This document shows positions 50,538 through 61,090 of a stretch of DNA of 64,000 nt, one piece after another (within the stretch, counting starts at the first letter, position 1; the number at the start of each line of letters is the position of its first letter). The notes under the pieces were generated by a model. That model was not told the DNA's origin and did no database searches. It saw only the letters and a program-made list of their open reading frames with translations. Origin of the DNA: Circinella umbellata (taxonomy: Eukaryota > Mucoromycota > Mucoromycetes > Mucorales > Lichtheimiaceae). The translations under genes and the position numbers were made by a program. The stretch lies in NCBI GenBank assembly GCA_025093555.1, contig JAIWNF010000024.1:124001-188000 (forward strand), given 5' to 3'.

Positions 50538-52096
50538 ATGACACAACAACAACAACAACAAACAAGAGTCATCCCTCTTACATGTTCGGGTCATACACGA
50601 CCTGTTGTTGACCTGCAATTCTCAACAATGACTTCTGAAGGAAAATATTACTTGATCTCTGCATGCAAAGGTATTTATATATTTATATATATATAGTAAT
50701 AGGTTATTTAAATAGAAATTGTTTATGTGTATGAGTTGAGTGGGGGTTTCTTTTTTGACGCGTGTGAAAGTTCTACTACATAAATAGAAGGGAAACGAAA
50801 GTATGTTTTACAGGGATACATATATAAAAAAAACGGCTCATATTTTTCTTATTTTGTATAAAATATATATTGACCTTAACTCACGAAAAATAAAAATAAA
50901 AAACTTTAAATATGTAGATGGTAATCCAATGCTTAGAGAAGGTCAGACAGGTGATTGGATTGGGACATTTTTAGGCCACAAAGGAGCCGTTTGGAGTGCC
51001 CGACTTTCTAAAGAAGCTCATCGAGCAGTAACTGGATCAGCTGATTTTACTGCAAAGGTCTGGGACACATTTACAGGTCAAGAATTACATTCATTTGCAC
51101 ATCAACATATTGTACGTGCTGTTAATTTTAGTCCTGATGGTACTAAAGTCGCTACAGGTGGACAAGAAAAGAAATTACGTATCTTTGATTTATATCGACC
51201 AGATGCTGAACCTATCGAAATAGATGATCATTCTGGAACAATTAAAGCTGTAGTTTGGCATCCGAATCAAAATACTATCATGAGTGGTGGTGAAGATGGT
51301 ATTATTCGGGTGAGGGATTTACGAGTGATGCGTGAAACTGCCACTTTACAAGCTGGTGGTGCAGTTTCCTCCATGACATTATCAAATGATGGTGGATTAC
51401 TTTGTTGGACTGCTGATAATAAGGCTTGTTTTTGGAGTTTGGAATAGTAAGTAACTTTTTTTTTTCTTTTGGCTATTGGTCTGTGCATGATCCTGCATAA
51501 TTTTAAAAGAAAGAAGTCATGATCATTTCAATACCATTTTTCGTGATAAAATGATGTAAAGATAAGGTTTTTTTTTTACAATGAATGATATTATATATTG
51601 AATTGATGTTGTCATTTCTATATATAATAGTGGACTGGCTCCAAGTGAAGATACCATTATGATGCATACCATGCCAAGACGTGTATCATCCATTGCTTTA
51701 CATAAATCTGGTGACAAATTTGTAGTAGGTAGTGATTCTGATCCTTGGGTACGAATTTATGATGCTTTATCAGCAAAGGAATTGGGTAAGTTATAATAAT
51801 AATAATAATATGAAAGAAATGATTAAATAGATAAAAAAATATTAATAATAATAATAATAACAAATAGAGGTTCATAAGGGACATCATGGATCTATTCATG
51901 CAGTCAGTTATAGTCCAGATGGTGAAGTTTATGCTACAGGATCAGGTAAAAAGAGTTTCCACAAAAAAAAATAAAGAAATAAATAATTGATTAAACAAAT
52001 TTCTATTATTCTATAGAGGATGGAACTATTCGTTTATGGCAATCAGATCCTACGAAATCATATGGTCTCTGGCAAAAAGTTAAAGAAGCAGAATAA
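50538..52096 (+). CDS. STRAP: STRAP/Unrip WD40-repeat protein
   Basis: Predicted 324-aa seven-bladed WD40 propeller. In animals STRAP (Unrip) associates with the SMN complex that loads Sm rings onto snRNAs, and also with TGF-beta receptors and translation factors. Exons: 50538-50670, 50918-51446, 51631-51785, 51868-51945, 52017-52096. Highly conserved stretches include IPLTCSGHTRPVVDLQFS, CKDGNPMLREGQTGDWIGTF, GHKGAVWSARL, ADFTAKVWD, HIVRAVNFSPDG, GHHGSIHAVSYSPDGEVYAT and EDGTIRLWQSDPTKSYGLW. The chosen start has A at -3; an in-frame ATG 18 bp upstream (50520) would add MNTKLI but has a poor context. It is divergently paired with SNRNP25. Confidence 0.95.
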
Positions 52097-52961
52097 TGAT
52101 TAAAAAAAGATATCCCTTCAGTGTGTTTTACTTTACCAAAAACAATAACTTTTTTCGCGTGATGATGATGCTATAAAAAATTATCTGAGTTTTCTCTATT
52201 ATGTCATACTTGTTTCGGTTCCTCAAGTTAAACATCTTCTCTTGCTGCCAAATAATAATAAAAAAAAATTTCTTTTAATTAGGTGCTACTAATTATGCAC
52301 ATAAACATTGAGATGATAGATCCATCAAAATGAAATGAATGATAATTACTTGTCTCAAACCTCTTTTCAATTAATGTATTAATAAAAGTCTTTTTTATAA
52401 TTATTACATCTTCTTTTATTCTTTAATTCACATTCTTGTTTTATTTTGTTTTATTTAGAAACATTGAAATGTCGGACTACTATTGTATTACACACTTACA
52501 CCGAATAATTATGCTTTTGCGATTTCGTTTCACATGTCATGGAGCACCTGTCGCTTTTATGGGTCGGGGAAGAGAAGCATTTGAGGGGTCCATAAATGGA
52601 AACAGGCTGCTAGGGAAGAGCCGGAGCAAGACGTTCCCCGGTCTTCTCCGATAAAGAAAGTGGGCCCGTGATGCTTAGAATTTGCGGGGAGTGTCGAGCA
52701 TTATCCGCTGAAGAATATAACAAATTTTTACGAAAGTACCTCCCCTTCTCTCCGCCCGTTCCGAGGTTCAAATAATAATGTTGATCAAAATTTCACGCGC
52801 TTAGATCATTACTCTTTTCAAGGAGAGAAAGAAGCCGAAGAAACAAAAAAAAAAAAAAAAAAAAAGAAAAAAAGTATATATATAAAGAGACTCAAAAAAT
52901 CTATTTTTGAATTTTTTTCTTTAATTATATAACTTTTATATATTTTTATTCTTTAAAAAAA
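52097..52961. promoter_or_regulatory. STRAP 3' region and PEPCK promoter
   Basis: 865 bp. The first 340 bp are AT-rich 3' flank of STRAP. About 52540-52800 is markedly more GC-rich than other spacers and carries CreA/Mig1-type SYGGRG matches (CCCCGG 52636-52641, GCGGGG 52684-52689) and STRE-type pentamers (AGGGG 52584-52588, CCCCT 52742-52746). A long A tract (52846-52865) precedes a TATA-like TATATATATAAA (52875-52886), about 80 bp from the ATG. Glucose repression would be expected for this gene; the sites are short and unproven. Confidence 0.5.
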
Positions 52962-54978
52962 ATGGTTGCCTCTCCTAGACCTGGATCTCCTTTCGGACGC
53001 CCTTCAAGCTCTGCTTCCCGTACTAAGGTTGAAGAAGACTTACACGAATACGCTGGTATTGATTATGACAAGGTAATTATCATTGATATTTTAACTAATA
53101 GAACAATAGTTAAAAAGTAAAAAATGATCTAATAAATTAAAAATTATTATTATCAATTAGGTCACCATCAAGCGTAACCCTTCTGTCGCTGTTCTTTACG
53201 AAGAAGCTTTGACTTATGAAGAAGGTACTGTCATCTCTGCTGCTGGTGCTTTGTGTGCCTACTCTGGCAAGAAGACTGGCCGTTCTCCCAAGGACAAACG
53301 TATTGTTCGTGAAGAAGGTTCTGACAAGGATATCTGGTGGGGTCCTGTCAACACTCCTCTTGACGAAAAGGTCTTTTTGATTAACCGTGAACGTGCTATT
53401 GATTACTTGAACACTCGTCCTCGTTTGTACGTCTTTGACGGTTTCGCCGGTTGGGATCCCAAGTACCGTAAGAAGATCCGTGTCGTTGCTTCCCGTGCTT
53501 ACCATTTGTTGTTCATGCGCAACATGTTGATCCGTCCTACCGAAGAAGAATTAGAAAACTTTGGTACTCCCGATTTCACTATCTTCAACGCTGGTGAATT
53601 CCCTGCTAACCGTTATACCACTGGTATGACTTCTACCACCTCCGTTTCTATCAACTTCAAGCGTAACGAAATGGTCATCTTGGGTACTCAATATGCTGGT
53701 GAAATGAAGAAGGGTATTTTCTCCGTCATGCACTACCTTATGCCTAAGGCTGGTGTCTTGTCTCTTCACTCTTCTGCTAACGAAGGTCCTGATGGCGACG
53801 TTTCTCTCTTCTTTGGTTTGTCCGGTACTGGCAAGACCACTCTTTCTGCTGATCCCAAGCGTGCTTTGATTGGTGATGATGAACACTGTTGGTCTGACTC
53901 TGGTGTCTTCAACATTGAAGGTGGTTGTTATGCCAAGTGTATCGATTTGTCTGGTGAAAAGGAACCCGATATTTTCAATGCTATCAAGTTCGGTGCTATT
54001 TTGGAAAACGTTGTCTTGGATGAAGATACCCGTGAAGTTGATTACTCTGATGATTTCTTGACCGAAAACACTCGTGCTTCTTATCCTATCTGTAAGTATT
54101 GTCTATTATTCTATTCATATATTTATTTTTTACTATTATTTGGAACTTCCGCGGATTAGGTTTAGAGATATTGCGGAGGTCGAATGCATTTATAATTGTG
54201 GGGGAGGAAGGAGATGGAAGACGAGTTTAAAAAAGGAAAAAGCTCGTGCCATCTTCGGAGGGACAAACGAAAATAAATTTTTATGGATAAACGATTGTGG
54301 GGTAATAAAAAAATTAGAAATCGGATTGACTAATTGATTATTATTATTATTATTATTATAGACCATATTCCTAACGCCAAGATTCCTTGTGTCGGTGGTC
54401 ACCCCCATAACATTATCTTGTTGACCTGTGATGCTTTCGGTGTCTTGCCACCTGTCTCCAAGTTGACTGCTGAACAAGCCATGTACCATTTCATCTCTGG
54501 TTACACCACCAAGGTTCCTGGTACTGAAGATGGTATTGTTGAACCTCAACCTACTTTCTCTGCCTGTTTCGGTGCTCCTTTCTTGGTCTTGCATCCTCAA
54601 CGTTATGCTACCATGTTGGCTGAAAAGATGTCTCAACACAAGGCTAACGCTTGGTTGATTAACACTGGTTGGATCGGTGGTAAGGCTGGCGTTGCTAAGC
54701 GTTGCCCATTGAAGTACACTCGTGCTATTTTGGACTCCATCCACAATGGTCAATTGTCTCAAGCTGAATTCGAAAACTATGATGTCTTCAACTTGCAAGT
54801 CCCCAAGAAGGTCGCTAACGTTCCCGATGAAATGTTGGATCCTCGTAAGGCCTGGATGGGTACTGCTGAAGAATTCAATGCTTCCCTTAGAAGCGTTGCC
54901 GGTATGTTTACTGAAAACTTCAAGACTTTCGCTGAAGGTGCCACTCCTGAAACTCTTGCCGCTGGTCCTAAATTGTAA
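52962..54978 (+). CDS. PCK1: Phosphoenolpyruvate carboxykinase (ATP)
   Basis: Predicted 552-aa ATP-dependent PEP carboxykinase, the committed cytosolic step of gluconeogenesis: oxaloacetate + ATP to PEP + CO2 + ADP. Exons: 52962-53072, 53161-54091, 54362-54978. Seen: the substrate/ATP motif [14 protein letters not shown], kinase-1a P-loop [18 protein letters not shown] (from residue 256), kinase-2 metal site [20 protein letters not shown] (DDEHCW 276-281), FGAILENVV, and the Pck C-terminal pattern NTGWIGG...YTRAILDSI. Length matches yeast Pck1 (549 aa). The Ser/Pro-rich leader before [11 protein letters not shown] is short, as in fungal Pck1. Codon use is strongly biased (GGT, GCT, AAG, CTTG-type Leu), unlike the AT-rich neighbours, indicating high expression. 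Intron 2 (270 bp) is unusually long here. Confidence 0.98.
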
Positions 54979-57842
54979 ACAACTTTAAAATATAATAATT
55001 TTTATATATCCTCATTTACCCTTTCCATTATCCATATCAGCATTATTATTTTTTGCTCTTTCTCCCTTGATTCTCTCTCACTCGCTCTCACATTTTCACA
55101 ATCTTAAAATTCGCCAAACACACACACACACACATAGTCTTATCATATTCTTTTTAAAAAAAAGCCCATCATTTTTTGTGTATAGTCATTCTTCAAAAAA
55201 AAAAATACTCCATTTTGTCATATTAATTTTTAGAAAATAAACTCGATCATGTGTTTATTACATCTTAAATATTTCCTTTTTGTTCTTTTTATTTCTTTTA
55301 TCAAAGATTTTTTAGTAAAAATCAACAAAAAGATTCTTTCGTGCAACCTAATCCAAACAATAACTCAATTAGGATATCGAATCTTCGATGGATGATTTTA
55401 AAATTAGATTATTTCCTTGGAAACGTGTAAATCAGTTTCTTGTTGATTATTTTCTCACACTATATAAATAATACCACTGTTTTGTTGTACAACGTTAATA
55501 AAAAAGGGAAATAAACATATTGCATAAATGTGCATCTCCTGATTCCGATCCATTGCTGGTTTAAATATAACAAACAATAAATCCCGATTTTCGGTAATGA
55601 AAACGCACATTGATGGAACACTATAAATAATAGTGAATAGAGAACCGTACTTTTACTATGTGTCAGACTCCAAGATAATTTATTCTTTCTCTAAAAGTGT
55701 CATTTGGGGTATTTACTAATTAAGGAAGGAGGGGAATAGTTATATCAGCCAAATTTATTGTAATTAGTAGTGGTGTAATAATGTTATTAACATAAAGTTC
55801 ACTGGTGGTACCAGATTAAGTCAAAACCGGATAAAAAATTTTAAATACAACACCAGAACCCAAGTCTACTTGACTCGGGTGCAGTAAAATAAAAGACATG
55901 TACAATGACACAAGCTGTACCTGAATTAAACGGTATATATCACACACATGAACATGAACATGAATATCGTATTTTAAAAAATTGTATGCACTTATTGTAG
56001 TAGTGACAGATAATTATTTAGAGTAGTACTTAACAGACTTCTTTGGTAATGCACACACTCAGCTGTGATTGGAAGATATCAATACATATGACTTAATACT
56101 GTCACACCCTTTTTAATATTGGCTAGCTGTTCTTAGCAAATGACAATTATTAAATAAAAGCAATGCATTAATCTCTCACTAATTTACTTCATAGAGTTAA
56201 GATTTAGTTTTCAACATCTTTACACCAAAAATTGCTTGTATCGACTTCTTGAATCAGCATACATACTATTTAGCTATTTCTACATTCATCACACAGTGAG
56301 TATTCTGAATATGTATTAAGTATACTTATATTTATATTCAAAAGAGTGTATAATTATCAGAGGGAACTGGCTACTTCTGATAACAAATAACTTTATAATA
56401 CAGTAAACCCCGTTTTTTGCACATCTTTTAACTAAAATCCCACTTTGATTTTACTATGTTTTCGATCCCACTTTTTGCAAACACCTGGTTTTTGCATCAC
56501 TTTCAAGACAAATAATCCCACCTGTGAAAAAACTGGAACTCAACTGTAAATAACTTTCGTACTACTATGAATGTTAGAGCACATAAAAACGAATGTCATG
56601 GCCCTATATAATTTTATTTTTTATATACTTTATTTACAGCTGGTTATTTTTATTATATAATATATTATTTTTCAATTTGGATTAGAGCGACCAAATGACA
56701 TTATGTGATAAACGAAAATATCATTTTTTAAATTAAATCTGAATCATGAAAAGAGGAAAATCATGTTATGATTCACGATGCAACATTGAATTACTACACT
56801 TGTTTGTAATACAAATGGTTTATAATATGAAAATTTGATTACTTGGCTTTCTGTTGATGAAACAATAAATTTGGATATAATATAACGGTTCAGTACTCTC
56901 TCTAGATTATATATATACAACAAACAGCTATCAATAAGATTTCACACCTTTTATACGATTGAAAATTTACTCACCCCTTTCCTTGACAGCTAAGTTCCGT
57001 AATTATGAGATTAAGCTTGACGATCTGTCACCCGAGAATTCGGGTTGACGACCAGATCCCTTTCTCTGTTGCATGGCTAATTGAATTAATAAGGACTTCT
57101 TATGGTCCTCTTCTTACCTGTCACAGAGATATGATCATTGGACCTAGGTAAGCTACAAATATAACAGCTATTCTACAGTCCAATTTGCCATTCTTCTGAA
57201 TTTAAACTATAAGTCAAGAAACTATCTTCTTTGACAGGCCCTCTCTATTTTTTTATTATTATTATACTACACCAAACGATTGATCCGCGCAGTTGTATTA
57301 CATACGCCGCTAAAAACTACACATTACTACTAATTGTTGGCAATAATATAAATATGATTCATTTTGAAGAAATAGTGAGAAAAGCAATTTTAGAACTGTT
57401 GGAATTTAATTGGCTAATGTTCTCTGTAATACCAATTAATTTAGGCTAGTTTATTGTTTCATTTTATTTTCATCCATCTAGTTTAAACAAAAGGTCTTTG
57501 TCATACTAGTAATTACAATAGATGAGAGAAACAATAAAGAAAACGTGGGTTAAAAGCTCTAATAGAACTTTACTGTTACTGTTACTATTTGCTTAAGGGG
57601 ATAATGTATACATAATATAGGAAGCCATGGTGATAATAGATGACAATCACAAACGTCAGGTTACACGAATCGAATTAAGGTGAAATGCTCACCGTTGTTG
57701 TTGTTTTCATTGCTGTTGCAATATAAAACAATATTACACTCTTTTCCTTCTTTCTATTTTTTTTTTTGAAAAAAAAAAAAAGCGTCTTCTCACCCCCTCC
57801 CCAATTCCATTCCTTTTTAATCCATTTATTCATTTATACATA
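54979..57842. other. 2.9-kb intergenic region
   Basis: PEPCK 3' flank, then AT-rich sequence without recognisable genes. The frame 57231-57449 (plus) has no family resemblance. A MITE-like unit lies at 56401-56546. A small hairpin (ACCCAAGTC...GACTCGGGT) lies near 55858-55882. A CA array is present near 55118-55134. Confidence 0.5.
56401..56546. mobile_element. Candidate 146-bp MITE (TA-flanked, CAGT...ACTG ends)
   Basis: The unit begins CAGTAAACCCCGTTTTTTGC and ends ...CAACTG, flanked by TA on both sides (56399-56400, 56547-56548). Its right end read inward, CAGTTGAG...AGTTTTTTCACA, resembles the left end imperfectly (CAGT, T6, CACA). Internal near-repeats of ATCCCAC and TTTTTGCA occur. The features fit a pogo/Tc1-mariner-related miniature element without coding capacity. 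The ends are imperfect, so the call is tentative. Confidence 0.45.
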
Positions 57843-59070
57843 ATGGCTCCATTATACGGTATTGATCGCGGTAAGCTAATATGTAAAATTCTTTGGTCAA
57901 TATATATACAATTTTTCTCGACTAAAACCTTATGTGGCGATGGTATTTTTTTTTTCTTCCTTTTGACGATTCTTTAGAAATTCATCGCAAAATTCAATCA
58001 AAGTACTCAATTGAACTCGAACAGGAAGCTCGTGAATGGATCGAAAGTGTCATTGGAGAACCACTTCCCAGCAATGATTTTCATGAAAGTTTGAAAGACG
58101 GTGTCATTCTTTGCAAGTGCGTGTTTTTTTAACAAACTTTTCTTTATTTATATATATATATAACTATGCATACAATACTTATAAATATTTGCCTCTTAGA
58201 ATGATTGGCAAACTTGTTCCTGGTGAAGGCAAGTACAAAGACTCTAAAATTCCATTTATGCAGGTAACAATAAAGTATTCTCTTTTTTTTCTGGGAGGAG
58301 GGGGGTTTTATCCCAAATTTTATACCTATGCGATGATCCAATAATATTGATTTTTTTTTCTGATAATATAATAATATCGAACATAACTTTTGCTAGATGG
58401 AAAATATTTCCAAATTCCTTTCTGGAGCAGAAAGATTAGGTGTACCAAAGCACGATATGTTTCAAACTGTTGACTTGTACGAGAAGAAAAATATGACACA
58501 GGTAAAAATATTAAGCAAGTAGTTAAGGAGTGCTGAATACCTTCAAGTCATTGATAATCACAATGATTTACATTAATAATAATTCATTAATTATTTTATT
58601 TAATAGGTTGTTGACTCTATCTTTGCCCTTTCCCGCTATGCTCATAAAGCTGGTGTTTGCTCTTCGGTATAATTACAGATTTGATTATATATTAAAGACT
58701 TTACCATTATACGCGTTCAACTTCTTTTTTCTAATACATGCTATTTTATAATAATTATTCTAATACTAGTATTTGGGCCCTAAGCTTGCAGAAAAGCACG
58801 TTGTTGAGTTTAGTGAAGAAACCTTGAACGCTGGTAAAGCCTTTTACAATACTGCTCAATATGGATTTAGTAAAGGAGCTAGTCAGGTAAAATATTATTG
58901 AAGATAAGGAAGGAAAAGGATGTGTGCGTGGGAATTATATCTAGGAATGACAATTATAATGAGAAACATTTATTTATTATTAATTTGTGATTATTTTGTG
59001 CTTATTTTACTCCCATCAGGCTGGAATCGTTTTTGGTGGTCGTCGTGAAATTTCGAACGTTCGTAACTAA
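57843..59070 (+). CDS. Transgelin/calponin-like actin-binding protein (Scp1/Stg1 type)
   Basis: Predicted 187-aa protein that bundles F-actin in cortical patches and rings. Seven exons: 57843-57870, 57978-58116, 58200-58263, 58397-58501, 58607-58666, 58770-58886, 59020-59070. It has a single calponin-homology domain at about residues 15-130 (EAREWIESVIGE, SLKDGVILCKMIGKLVPG, FMQMENISKFLSGAERLGV, DLYEKKNMTQVVDSIFALSR), then one C-terminal calponin-like repeat (NAGKAFYNTAQYGFSKGASQ, AGIVFGGRREI). Length and order match yeast Scp1 (200 aa) and fission yeast Stg1. It is tail-to-tail with the PLC-X gene, only 159 bp apart. Confidence 0.95.
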
Positions 59071-59229
59071 ATCAAGCTGGGCTCTTAGCTACAAGCATCC
59101 AGCAGACACATCTTTTGCTTTCGCTTTCTCGAAACTCCTTTTTCTTTTATTATATTTCTTTTTTATTAGGTTGTAGTTTTTTCTTAATTTATTAATAATT
59201 AATTTTTATGTCATATTTATTTTATTCTT

Positions 59230-60545
59230 TTATTGATAAAGAACATTTGTAAAAAATACAAAGATAACAAGCACTAATGTGATTACAGTAGGATAACAAA
59301 ATATTAATGATGATGATGATGATATACCAGAGATAGTACGAGAAGAGCCGGATGATGAAATATTATCAATTAAAACATGAGAAATTGATTTCCCCTTTTC
59401 ACGGATTTTATCCAATCCATTTGATGAGGTCTTGCTTATATCGACTGTTGGGTTTTCATTAATTGCATTCGTTGACGGTGGTAATAATGATTTTGGTGCC
59501 GGGACATCGTTAAGTAATGCTATGTAATCTAATACATTTCCTCGTTCATAAAAATCCACCTCAATAAAGTTTGGTTTTCTTTGAAATGTCTCCGTACACT
59601 CATCAACATGTTTTTGTAATGATTTTCCATTTGTTTCTACTGCCTTTTCTCTTTGTGGTACTTGAATTTTCATACCAACATCAATTACACCATAAAGAAA
59701 ATGATTTACAACATACATCATATTTTCAGGATTGGGTGGATTTGAAGGACGATCGATAGTACACTTGAACTCGTTAAGGTTCGTATTATCATAGGGTGTT
59801 TCGAAAACAAGTGAAAATTCGTCCATTAACCTAAACATGTAGTATAAAATCACTTTTGTAAGTTTTTATAAACTGAATAATATAGAATTATTAATATTAT
59901 TAATTGAAAAGACTTTTACCATGGTGTTTTTGAAGTGTCGACAGAAGAATCTACAAAACTAACCAGTCGCTTTCCCGAGTCAATCATTTCTTGTAAAGTA
60001 GGCCACGACTCTTGTTTATCTTGTTCGTAAGTATAGATATAAGGCACGACCATGCTTGCTTCATACACAGCAGCTAAATATCCGATGTCATAATTATATA
60101 AATTATTCCAGAAGATGGTAACAATCTCGCCAGGATTTTCTTTTAACCAGGCACCGATTTGATTTAATGTATCGATCGCACTCCCCGCATCCAAAATAGT
60201 ACATGATGTATGACATAAATGAAGACTATGTGGATCGCTCTTTTTGTCTGGTGTATCGTTTTCAATCATTTCAGGAAATACAGGAGAAAACTTTAGACCG
60301 CGAACGCCTTTGTTGAGCTGTTGGATAACGGGTTCACTTTGTGTTGCTGCAATATTATTTCCATCAGCATAGGAATCATGCGTGACAAGATATGTTACTT
60401 CATTATATCGACGACTGCAAAGTGACTCGTGACCATTACACAACGTTGCTTGAGTAGTATGTACAAATGACAGTAAAATTATTGATAGTAATGAAAAAAG
60501 AACAGTAGTAGTTGTAGCTGTCCTGGTAAAAATAATAGAAAACAT
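59230..60545 (-). CDS. PLC-X domain protein, predicted secreted/GPI-anchored
   Basis: Predicted 408-aa PI-PLC X-domain-like phosphodiesterase. Exons in minus order are 60545-59920 and 59830-59230. A hydrophobic N-terminal signal peptide or anchor (VLFSLLSIILLSFVHTTQA) precedes CNGHESLCSRRYNEVTYLVT. Catalytic-type histidines are H56 (THDSY) and H112 (LHLCHTSC). GVRGLKFSP, the acidic DAGSAIDTLNQIGAWLKENP and EIVTIFWNN are typical of the fungal PLCXD-like group. The C-terminus is Ser-rich (SSSGSSRTISGISSSSS) and ends in a hydrophobic helix LVLVIFVFFTNV, fitting a GPI-attachment signal at the cell surface. Natural substrate unknown; many family members lack proven PI-PLC activity. Divergent from the GPAT-like gene with a 545-bp gap. 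Confidence 0.88.
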
Positions 60546-61090
60546 ATATTTATCAAGCAATAAATAAGAAGATGATGAAAAAGGTGATTTTATGTATAAA
60601 AAGGAACAAAACGACACGTAATAACAATAAGTAGTTGATTTTACAATTTTATGGAATTTTTTATATCTTTTTTATATTGATGCAAGTCATTTATTGGTAG
60701 TAACGATGACTTAGGCTCCCTATATATCCGTAAGTTTGATCATAATAAAAAATGATCAAAACGTCACAAAATTTTATGTATTTATACGAATTACAGAATA
60801 AACTATAAAAGTGATAAAACACACCGGCCACATACACAAGTTATCTAACTATCTATATTGTTAACCATCTAAACAGCCATGAGCCGAACAATTCCCTTTC
60901 ATTGTTACTTTTGTCATGGCAATTGCTCCGATTAAATGTATACATTAAGCATTTTGAGGTGTTACAGCAAAAAAAAAAATGTCAAAAAAATTCAATCCCG
61001 CCGTTGTTTTTATCTTTTTCATCTCTCTTCTTTTTTCGCTTTTTATTTTTTTTGGCAGGTGCAAACAATATAATTACCCTTTGATATTCA
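60546..61090. promoter_or_regulatory. Divergent promoter region, PLC-X and GPAT genes
   Basis: 545 bp between two divergent start codons. It is AT-rich with pyrimidine tracts on the plus strand just before the GPAT ATG (61009-61055). No gene is seen in it. Confidence 0.6.

Noticed and set aside
52760..52790. GAGGTTCAAAT as a tRNA B-box
   Set aside because: No A-box, acceptor stem or cloverleaf could be built around it.
54190..54798. 202-codon minus-strand frame over PEPCK exon 3 and intron 2
   Set aside because: Antisense to a secure PEPCK exon; codon-biased genes commonly give long antisense frames.
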